Assembly: GCA_021797955.1 (NCBI GenBank)
Contig: JAJZYV010000020.1
Coordinates: 1 to 11,597 of the forward strand
Source: Thermoplasmata archaeon
Lineage (GTDB): Archaea > Thermoplasmatota > Thermoplasmata > Thermoplasmatales > Thermoplasmataceae
Direction: 5' to 3'
DNA: 11,597 nt
The translations under genes were made by a program, and so were the position numbers. The notes under the pieces are model-generated. The model ran no database searches. It saw only the letters and a list, made by a program, of their open reading frames with translations, and was not told the DNA's origin. Positions 6,364 through 11,597 of the stretch are shown piece by piece; position 1 is the first letter of the stretch, and each line of letters starts with the position of its first letter.

Positions 6364-7146
6364 TTATATTTTAAAGGTTGTAAGATTCGTTTTCACATTG
6401 GGAAATTTTTCCTTGAGTGCAGAAAATTCCTCAAAATTTAGGTTAAGGGATTCAGCGGTTGTGTATATCTTTGAGTCTAGTCCTCTATTTGCGCAATCAA
6501 AGGCTCCGGCAAGAGGTGCGAATATGTTCACGTCAATCTCACTGGAAAGTATGGAATAGGCACCTTCTCCCATTACAAATATCCTGAAATTCTCTCTCTC
6601 GGTTTCTACTAATTTTATTATTCTATCTCTGATTATTTCGGAGTTGTTCTCATTTAGATTCTCTATAGTCTCTATCCATACTGTCCCAAAATTAATGTTT
6701 ATTATACCCTTTATGTCCCTTATTCTCAGCTTATTTCCTGCCTTTGCACTTTCGACGGCAATGGCTTCTGCCTCATTATTTTTGTTTTGTTTACTTGCGT
6801 GCAGAAACCCTCCATCCATATGAAGGTAGACAATTTCTCCGACTTTGAAATTATTGTCACTAATGCACTCCCAGTCAGTTGATTTAAAAATGATGTCAGT
6901 CCCCTCAACAACAAAACCTTTTAACAATTTCATCACAGAACTCAGGTATTCATATCCCTTAGGTGTGATCTTAAAGTCTTCAAGAAACCCTTTTTCTTTC
7001 ATAGTAGTTATATAATATCTTACGCCCTGGAGTGTAATTCCAAGATCTTTTGCCATTAGAGTGAGGTTCGTTTCCCCCTTCAAGATTTTTATGAATAAAG
7101 ATACCTCATTCACATTAATATCCTTCAAGGAGATCGATGAATCCAT
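6364..7146 (-). CDS. Winged-helix transcriptional regulator with unrecognised C-terminal domain
   Basis: A 260-residue protein. Residues about 10-75 form a winged helix-turn-helix: a helix VSLFIKILKGETN, then LTLMAKDLGITLQGVRYYITTMKEKGFL as helix 2, turn and recognition helix, and the wing EDFKITPKGYEYL. The 'KITPKGYEYL' end is common in MarR/ArsR-like archaeal regulators. From about residue 76 a beta-rich segment (GTDIIFKSTDWECI, VGEIVYLHMDGGFLHA) is followed by an alpha/beta part containing FRIFVMGEGAYSIL and APLAGAFDCANRG. I do not recognise this part; it could sense a ligand or mediate oligomerisation. The gene is divergent from pckG, so control of pckG and of itself is a reasonable inference. 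It has a TATA box placing transcription almost at the ATG (leaderless). The downstream speD has its own promoter. Confidence 0.82.
   Translation of the reverse strand: MDSSISLKDINVNEVSLFIKILKGETNLTLMAKDLGITLQGVRYYITTMKEKGFLEDFKITPKGYEYLSSVMKLLKGFVVEGTDIIFKSTDWECISDNNFKVGEIVYLHMDGGFLHASKQNKNNEAEAIAVESAKAGNKLRIRDIKGIININFGTVWIETIENLNENNSEIIRDRIIKLVETERENFRIFVMGEGAYSILSSEIDVNIFAPLAGAFDCANRGLDSKIYTTAESLNLNFEEFSALKEKFPNVKTNLTTFKI
7070..7077 (-). promoter_or_regulatory. No promoter; internal T/C-rich stretch inside the regulator gene
   Basis: This stretch lies in the HTH coding region and only marks that no second start for the regulator is supported here. The upstream ATG at 7146 is the only start with a TATA box. 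Confidence 0.05.
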
Positions 7147-7149
7147 CGA
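7134..7149. repeat. Inverted repeat over the regulator start codon
   Basis: TCGATG (7134-7139) and CATCGA (7144-7149) form a perfect 6-base dyad with a 4-base spacer. The ATG of the regulator (7146-7144) lies within one arm. An overlapping dyad pairs ATCCAT (7141-7146) with ATGGAT (7155-7160). These could be an operator or an RNA hairpin at the 5' end of the leaderless transcript. Confidence 0.45.
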
Positions 7150-7169
7150 CCTTAATGGATCTCATTGTA

Positions 7170-7177
7170 TTAAAATA
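7170..7177 (-). promoter_or_regulatory. TATA box of the regulator gene
   Basis: On the minus strand TATTTTAA (7177-7170) predicts initiation near 7147, directly at the ATG at 7146. The transcript would be leaderless. Confidence 0.55.
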
Positions 7178-7215
7178 TTTCTTAACTCGAGACTAAGAGG
7201 GGATTTAGATTTAAT

Positions 7216-7234
7216 TCTATATATTTTATATAGA
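7216..7234. repeat. Perfect 8-3-8 palindrome in the regulator/pckG intergenic region
   Basis: TCTATATA (7216-7223) and TATATAGA (7227-7234) flank TTT. The site is about 40 bases upstream of the regulator TATA box and about 40 bases upstream of the pckG TATA box, a position suited to an operator. Because it is TA-rich, it also resembles a TATA box in either direction, so an extra promoter is an alternative. Confidence 0.5.
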
Positions 7235-7270
7235 GGATATATGCAATTGACTTAATATTGGGACAAATTC

Positions 7271-7279
7271 TTTTTATAC
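7271..7279 (+). promoter_or_regulatory. TATA box of pckG
   Basis: TTTTTATAC at 7271-7279 predicts initiation near 7301. This leaves about 7 bases to the ATG at 7308 and lies downstream of the in-frame GTG at 7293, which it therefore excludes. Confidence 0.6.
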
Positions 7280-7307
7280 CTTAAAAAATGAAGTGTTAGG
7301 TTCAAAA

Positions 7308-9158
7308 ATGTTAGGGCTGGCAGAAGAAATGGAAAATCAGAAAAAAGAAATTGAAAGTTTGGTGAAAGATAGTGTGTTCTTTAGAGCGATGAGTAATTAC
7401 AATACCAGTCTCATGGAAAGAACACTTAGGGATATATCAGAATACTGGGTCCTCGTAGGAAAGCCAGATATAAAAGTAATAGAAGGATACGAAGAGCAGG
7501 ACGTAATTAACCATCTTGTTGAAAAAAACTTATTGATCAAAATGAATGATACTGAATATCCAAATTCCTATCTTTACCGAAGTGCACCGTTCGACGTAGC
7601 CCGATCTGAAAGGGACACATACATATGCACACGTGGTTCTCATGATGATGTGGGACCCACAAACTACTGGCTTAATACTGATGAAGCCATCGAAATAGCA
7701 AGAACAAACCTCGAAGGAGCGATGAAGGGAAAAACACTTTATATTGTACCATACTGGCTTGGACCAATAGATTCTCCTTTTGGGCAGGGTGGGATAGAGC
7801 TTACAGACAGTCTGTATGTCGTTCTAAACCTTATGAAAATAACCAGAGTAGGTAGGGTTACTGCAAAGCCAATAGCCTTGAGCAACTCATACGTTCTTGG
7901 AATGCATGCTACAGCAGATCTTAACCCAGAAAAGAGATACATTTTGCATTTTCCAGACGAAAATGATGGAATGGGAACCGTGATAAGCTTCAATACAAAT
8001 TATGGAGGAAATGCTCTGCTTAGCAAAAAATGCCATGCACTGAGAATAGCTTCTTTCAGGGCAAAGAGAGAGGGATGGATGGCTGAACATATGATGATGA
8101 TTGGAATAAGAGAACCTACTGGAAGGATGACCTATATTTCTGGGGCCTTTCCAAGTTCAAGCGGCAAAACTAATTTGTCTATGCTACAGCCTCCCGATGA
8201 TTTTCTAAAGGCAGGATGGGACACCTATCTGGTAAGTGACGATATTACCTGGATGCATCCTGTAAATGGTCAACTTAGAGGAATAAATCCAGAATATGGT
8301 TTCTTCGGAGTTGCTCCGCACACGAGTTATAAAACAAATCCAAGGGCAATGGATGCAATCAAAAGAAACACTCTATTCACGAACGTTGGAATCGACTCAA
8401 GAAAATGTCCATACTGGGAAGGTATGTCAGAGGTGCCCGAAGGTCTTATTGACTGGAGGGGGAAACCTTTTGATGGAACGGATAAGGCCGCCCATCCCAA
8501 CTCCAGATTCAGCACTCCAATAAAGGAATACAGAAATCTGTCTCCTGACTATGAAAACCCAAATGGAGCACCAGTAAGTGCTTTCCTTTTCGGAGGAAGG
8601 AGAAGTGATCTTATGCCACTTATAATGGAAGCCAGAAGCTGGGATGAAGGCGTCCTCTTTGGCGCAATGCAGAGGGTAGAGACTACTGCAGCTGCAATTG
8701 GAAAGGTTGGAGAGTTACGAAATGACCCAATGGCAATGAGGCCATTCATGCCCTATAACATGGGAGATTATTTCAAATATTATCTAGAAATGGGAAAGAA
8801 ACTTGAAAAACCACCTCGGATATACAATGTTAACTGGTTCAGAAAAGATGAAAGCGGGGGATTTTTATGGCCAGGATACAGCCAAAACATGTACGTGGTA
8901 AAATGGATACTGGGAAGGGTAAATGGAGAAATAACAGACGCTGTTGAAACTCCTATGGGTTATGTACCTTCACTGGATTCATTCGATTATGGAACGATAG
9001 ATAAAAACACCATGAATCAATTACTCCTTATAGATAGGAAAGGATTTCTTGAAGAACTCAAAACCGTAAAGCCATTCTTTGAATCTTTTGGAAGTCATTT
9101 TCCAGATGAACTGTGGGAGACATATTACAATGTTAAGTCCAGGCTTGAAAAGTGGTGA
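7308..9158 (+). CDS. pckG: Phosphoenolpyruvate carboxykinase (GTP)
   Basis: A 616-residue GTP-dependent PEPCK, normal for the class. It interconverts oxaloacetate plus GTP with PEP, CO2 and GDP, the entry step of gluconeogenesis. Visible elements are the SPFGQGGIELTDS segment, YGGN (232-235), KKC and AEH with the metal ligand H261. The P-loop is FPSSSGKTN (281-289) with K287, and kinase-2 is SDDITW (D311, D312). The C-terminal half has the NVNWFRK element. The reactive P-loop cysteine seen in many GTP-PEPCKs (FPSACGKTN) is Ser here (residue 285). ATG 7308 is preferred over GTG 7293 because of the TATA spacing. pckG is divergent from a winged-helix regulator, and lipB overlaps its end. Confidence 0.96.
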   Translation: MLGLAEEMENQKKEIESLVKDSVFFRAMSNYNTSLMERTLRDISEYWVLVGKPDIKVIEGYEEQDVINHLVEKNLLIKMNDTEYPNSYLYRSAPFDVARSERDTYICTRGSHDDVGPTNYWLNTDEAIEIARTNLEGAMKGKTLYIVPYWLGPIDSPFGQGGIELTDSLYVVLNLMKITRVGRVTAKPIALSNSYVLGMHATADLNPEKRYILHFPDENDGMGTVISFNTNYGGNALLSKKCHALRIASFRAKREGWMAEHMMMIGIREPTGRMTYISGAFPSSSGKTNLSMLQPPDDFLKAGWDTYLVSDDITWMHPVNGQLRGINPEYGFFGVAPHTSYKTNPRAMDAIKRNTLFTNVGIDSRKCPYWEGMSEVPEGLIDWRGKPFDGTDKAAHPNSRFSTPIKEYRNLSPDYENPNGAPVSAFLFGGRRSDLMPLIMEARSWDEGVLFGAMQRVETTAAAIGKVGELRNDPMAMRPFMPYNMGDYFKYYLEMGKKLEKPPRIYNVNWFRKDESGGFLWPGYSQNMYVVKWILGRVNGEITDAVETPMGYVPSLDSFDYGTIDKNTMNQLLLIDRKGFLEELKTVKPFFESFGSHFPDELWETYYNVKSRLEKW

Positions 9159-9774
9159 AATAAACAGAAAAGTAGAGTTTTCAATTTATCAAACTTTCCC
9201 TTATCTAGAAGCTCTGGCTTTTCAGAGAAAAATCAACAGCGAAATGATAAATGGCTCGGGTAGGGAATCCATAATTATATGTGAGCATGAGCCTGTTTAT
9301 ACCTGTGGTATTCATCAGGATGGGAACACAACAAATCTGGAAGGAGTTTATTTTATAGAAAGAGGGGGTGGAATAACCTATCATGGACCTGGACAGATCA
9401 CTGCGTATTTCATGATCAACCTTAACCAGAGGGGAATAAATATTCTTGACCTGATTAACTTTGTTCATGAAGTAGAAATCCAGTACCTGGAGCAGCATGG
9501 AATAGTTGCACATTCCAGACTTAAGAAGGAAACTGGAGTGTGGGTTGGAAATCATAAAATCTCTTCCACAGGTTTTGCGCTTAAGGGTGGGTTTACACTT
9601 CATGGCATCGGGCTAAACGTTAACACAGATCTTCAAAAATTCAGTCTCATTAATCCATGTGGCTTCGACTGGTCAGTGATGACCTCAGTTTCTAAACTTA
9701 ACGGTAAAACATACCATATGGAGGAGGAAAAAGGGCTCTTTCTGAAAATTCTTAAAGAAAATTTAGGGATATAA
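9130..9774 (+). CDS. lipB: Octanoyl/lipoyl-protein ligase family, LipB octanoyltransferase
   Basis: A 214-residue cytosolic enzyme of the LipB branch of the BPL/LplA/LipB superfamily. The signature RGGGITYHGPGQ (78-89) is complete with H85. The catalytic lysine lies in NHKISSTG (K143) and the acyl-accepting cysteine in INPCG (C177), with HGIGLNVNTDL between. By family knowledge it moves an octanoyl group from a carrier to the lipoyl domain of 2-oxoacid dehydrogenases, where LipA inserts sulfur. ATG 9130 has a GGGAG-like site 9-10 bases upstream and overlaps pckG by 29 bases. TTG 9145 and ATG 9079 are weaker choices; family similarity starts near residue 14. It is probably co-transcribed with pckG. 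Confidence 0.9.
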   Translation: MLSPGLKSGEINRKVEFSIYQTFPYLEALAFQRKINSEMINGSGRESIIICEHEPVYTCGIHQDGNTTNLEGVYFIERGGGITYHGPGQITAYFMINLNQRGINILDLINFVHEVEIQYLEQHGIVAHSRLKKETGVWVGNHKISSTGFALKGGFTLHGIGLNVNTDLQKFSLINPCGFDWSVMTSVSKLNGKTYHMEEEKGLFLKILKENLGI

Positions 9775-9793
9775 TAAAAATATTTTACTAATA
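9775..9793. terminator. Bidirectional A/T terminator between lipB and the dehydrogenase
   Basis: The 19 bases between the two convergent stop codons contain AAAATATTTT (9777-9786), which gives a T-run on each strand. This is a compact bidirectional termination site by archaeal rules. Confidence 0.4.
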
Positions 9794-11344
9794 TCAGTGA
9801 GCTATGGTTTGTGACTGTTCTCTCAAAAACTGCTGCAGATAGTAGAATGAGCCTGTACCTTTTCCACTGATTCCGCTCAGTTTCCATCCAACAAATGGCT
9901 GTGAACCAACCATTGCCCCTGTGGAACCTCCCCTTTCTCTGTTTGCATATATTGTTCCAACCTCGACCTCATCAAAATATTTCTGAATCTCAGATGGATC
10001 TTCAGTAAATATACCACCAGTAAGTCCGTAATCAGATTCATTTATCCGTTCTATAGCCTCATCCAGGCTCTTTACCTTAACTATTGCAAGGAAAGGTAGG
10101 AACAATTCATGTTTGATTATATCGGAATTTTTTGGCAAATCGGTAACAATTGTTGGTCTCACAAAGTTTCCAGGACCTTCAATAACATTTCCTCCTGATA
10201 AAATCTTTCCATCTTTTCTGGCTAGTTCTGAATATTTCTTAAATTTCTCAACTGCCTCTTTATTAATCACGGGTCCCATGTAAGTCTCAAGCTTCTTTGG
10301 GTCTCCAACGATTAGTCTATCAGTTATTTCCTTAATCTTTGTAAGGAATTGATCATAAACTTTCTCTTCTACATAAGCAATTGAACAGGCACTGCATTTC
10401 TGCCCAGAATACCCAAAGGCTGCTCTATAAACACCATTTACAGTCTTGTTAATATCTGCCTTAGAGGTAACAGTGATTGTATCCTTTCCGCCCATTTCCG
10501 TAATAACCACTTTTGGCCTATCCTTAGTTGCATTCTTAAATATACTTATACCTGCATCGCGGGATCCCGTGAAAAGTATTCCTGATATATCCTTATGAGC
10601 TGTTATATACGGTCCAATCTCACTTCCTTTTCCAGAAATAAAAGCAATGTTTTCAGATGGTACACCTGCCTCAATCAGCGTTTTCACGTATAGGTAAGAA
10701 GTGAGTGGTATATCACTTGACGGCTTTAGCAGTACAGAATTTCCTGTAATCAATGGTCCAGCAACCATACCGGCAGTTATGGCATAGAAATTAAATGGTG
10801 CTATTACGGCAAAAACACCATATGGTTTCATGTAGGACATACTTTCCTCATTTTCATATCCCTTTCCGGTAAATCTTACAAAACCCTGATTTTCAATAAG
10901 GTTCAGTGCGTAATACCTCAGGAAGTCTATCCCCTCATCCACGTCTGCCATTGCCTCTGTTCTGTTCTTCCCATTTTCATAAGCAAGCAGTGCAGAAATC
11001 AGGAATTTATCTCTCGACATTAGATCAGCAGCCCTCAGCATTACTCTGGCCCTATTTACATACCCTGACTTGAACCATGACTTCTGTGCCTTTTTAAGCA
11101 TGGAGATTGCCTCATCAACATACTTCTGTGAACCAGCCTGGAAAATACCTATCTCCTTCCCATCCACTGGGGAGGTATGCTTTATCTTATTACTCTCTTC
11201 TACTTCTTTTCCTATAATATTTTTGTATTCTTTTCCAATATATTTCTTTGCTTCCTCGCAGGCTTTATCATACAATTCGTTAAATTCTTTTTCCTTTCCA
11301 TTTTTTACATATTTAACATATGTAACTTCATTTTCGAATGGCAT
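9794..11344 (-). CDS. 1-pyrroline-5-carboxylate dehydrogenase type aldehyde dehydrogenase
   Basis: A 516-residue NAD(P)-dependent aldehyde dehydrogenase of the RocA/PutA P5C-dehydrogenase group, which oxidises glutamate semialdehyde to glutamate in proline and arginine breakdown. Catalytic residues are N185 in APFNFYA, E283 in EMGGKD and C317 in SGQKCSACS. The cofactor-site stretch GNSVLLKPSSD is clear. The group-specific C-terminus is present: ANRERGGSTGAMVG, PFVGWKLSG, then a FYYLQQFLREQSQT tail. Start at 11344 is preferred: MPFENEV matches the family N-terminus and a TATA-like box puts transcription at this ATG. Upstream ATGs (11365, 11380 and 11383) would add up to 13 atypical residues. 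No proline dehydrogenase is in the window, so pathway role rests on family similarity; a related semialdehyde substrate is possible. Confidence 0.88.
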   Translation of the reverse strand: MPFENEVTYVKYVKNGKEKEFNELYDKACEEAKKYIGKEYKNIIGKEVEESNKIKHTSPVDGKEIGIFQAGSQKYVDEAISMLKKAQKSWFKSGYVNRARVMLRAADLMSRDKFLISALLAYENGKNRTEAMADVDEGIDFLRYYALNLIENQGFVRFTGKGYENEESMSYMKPYGVFAVIAPFNFYAITAGMVAGPLITGNSVLLKPSSDIPLTSYLYVKTLIEAGVPSENIAFISGKGSEIGPYITAHKDISGILFTGSRDAGISIFKNATKDRPKVVITEMGGKDTITVTSKADINKTVNGVYRAAFGYSGQKCSACSIAYVEEKVYDQFLTKIKEITDRLIVGDPKKLETYMGPVINKEAVEKFKKYSELARKDGKILSGGNVIEGPGNFVRPTIVTDLPKNSDIIKHELFLPFLAIVKVKSLDEAIERINESDYGLTGGIFTEDPSEIQKYFDEVEVGTIYANRERGGSTGAMVGSQPFVGWKLSGISGKGTGSFYYLQQFLREQSQTIAH

Positions 11345-11366
11345 AATTCTAAATGTTTGGATCATA

Positions 11367-11392
11367 CATAAATATTGCATCATTTTATACAG
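11367..11392 (-). promoter_or_regulatory. Two candidate TATA boxes for the dehydrogenase gene
   Basis: TATTTATG (11374-11367) predicts initiation at about 11344, i.e. leaderless. A better-looking TATAAAA (11389-11383) predicts initiation near 11360 and a 16-base leader without an SD. Both agree with the ATG at 11344 rather than those further upstream. Confidence 0.45.
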
Positions 11393-11436
11393 AACCTAAA
11401 AACGAGTGATATTTTTCTTATTCCAATCTCTATTTT

Positions 11437-11597
11437 ATGATTATTTTTTATTATCTCGGAACAGATGTTAGTCTTGATAGGGACTTATCATTTTTGCAAG
11501 AAATTTTATTTCTATTGGAATCGAATACAACATTGCCTGATTTTCTAGAGGAAATTAAAAGTCTAATCAAGAAATACACAATATATGAAATTTCTAG
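11437..11597 (+). CDS. Start of an unidentified protein gene, cut by the window end
   Basis: From the ATG at 11437 the frame stays open for 53 codons to the last base, in DNA where stop codons are frequent. The translation begins MIIFYYLGTDVSLDRD and continues with amphipathic segments such as FLQEILFLLE and DFLEEIKSLIKKY, which look like helices. I do not recognise a family. A weak A/T box (TGATATTT, 11407-11414) would place transcription right at the ATG, matching the leaderless style here. The gene is divergent from the dehydrogenase. It could be a chance frame, and nothing can be said about function without the rest. Confidence 0.45.
   Translation, partial: MIIFYYLGTDVSLDRDLSFLQEILFLLESNTTLPDFLEEIKSLIKKYTIYEIS

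Larger units (their letters stand above)
7070..7292. other. Divergent regulator/pckG control region (7147-7307 non-coding)
   Basis: The 161 non-coding bases between the regulator ATG and the pckG ATG hold two outward-facing TATA boxes (7170-7177 minus and 7271-7279 plus) with a large palindrome between them (7216-7234). The left end given here includes the start of the regulator's coding region because the start-codon dyads extend into it. No further ORF is supported in the region. Confidence 0.45.

Noticed and set aside
7070..7077. A promoter or second start inside the regulator gene
   Set aside because: Nothing in this stretch resembles a spaced TATA box; the low-confidence entry in the feature list should be read as a negative result.
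7061..7255. 64-residue plus-strand frame crossing the regulator start and the intergenic region
   Set aside because: It is antisense to the HTH coding region, then runs through TA-rich control DNA and the palindrome; there is no family resemblance.
1..11597. CRISPR arrays, transposons, integrases, tRNA or rRNA genes
   Set aside because: I looked for spaced direct repeats, transposase-like frames and tRNA-like folds on both strands and found none.

Overview
The window is an AT-rich piece of an archaeal chromosome. The strongest evidence is the run L7Ae - S28e - L24e - Ndk - aIF5B, an archaeal translation-gene cluster. Promoters with a TATA box lie about 26-27 bases before the likely transcription start, and several first genes start almost at the 5' end of their transcript. 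A GTP-type PEP carboxykinase, a 2-keto-3-deoxygluconate-type aldolase, a lipoate-attachment enzyme and the leaderless style together suggest Thermoplasmatales or relatives (Ferroplasma, Acidiplasma, Cuniculiplasma type). That placement is an inference; no rRNA or tRNA gene is present to fix it.

Layout. Bases 2-274 hold the 3' end of a SAM-dependent methyltransferase that begins outside the window. It converges with a small rhodanese (276-608, minus). Divergent from the rhodanese is a DHDPS/KDG-aldolase family enzyme (724-1614). The translation operon follows (1687-4767) with its own TATA box and a strong Shine-Dalgarno site. Its internal genes are packed tightly, and three of them are preceded by the same GAGGTG element. 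Converging on it is a minus-strand pair: speD (S-adenosylmethionine or arginine decarboxylase, 5808-6203) followed 8 bases later by a membrane protein of the Ca2+/cation antiporter fold with degenerate ion-site motifs (4891-5799). Next is a winged-helix regulator (6364-7146, minus) with a C-terminal domain I do not recognise. It is divergent from pckG (7308-9158), and their 161-base shared upstream region carries a perfect 8-3-8 palindrome. lipB (9130-9774) overlaps the 3' end of pckG. A 1-pyrroline-5-carboxylate dehydrogenase type aldehyde dehydrogenase (9794-11344, minus) converges on lipB. A new open frame begins at 11437 and leaves the window.

Theme. Apart from the translation operon, the genes are central carbon and amino-acid metabolism: Entner-Doudoroff-type aldol cleavage, gluconeogenic PEP formation, proline/glutamate oxidation, lipoylation of 2-oxoacid dehydrogenases, and polyamine synthesis. 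I see no transposon, CRISPR array, integrase or RNA gene. No intergenic gap exceeds 300 bases. Nothing here is clearly a new system. The best leads are the regulator/pckG divergent region, LipB in an archaeon, and the speD-antiporter pair.
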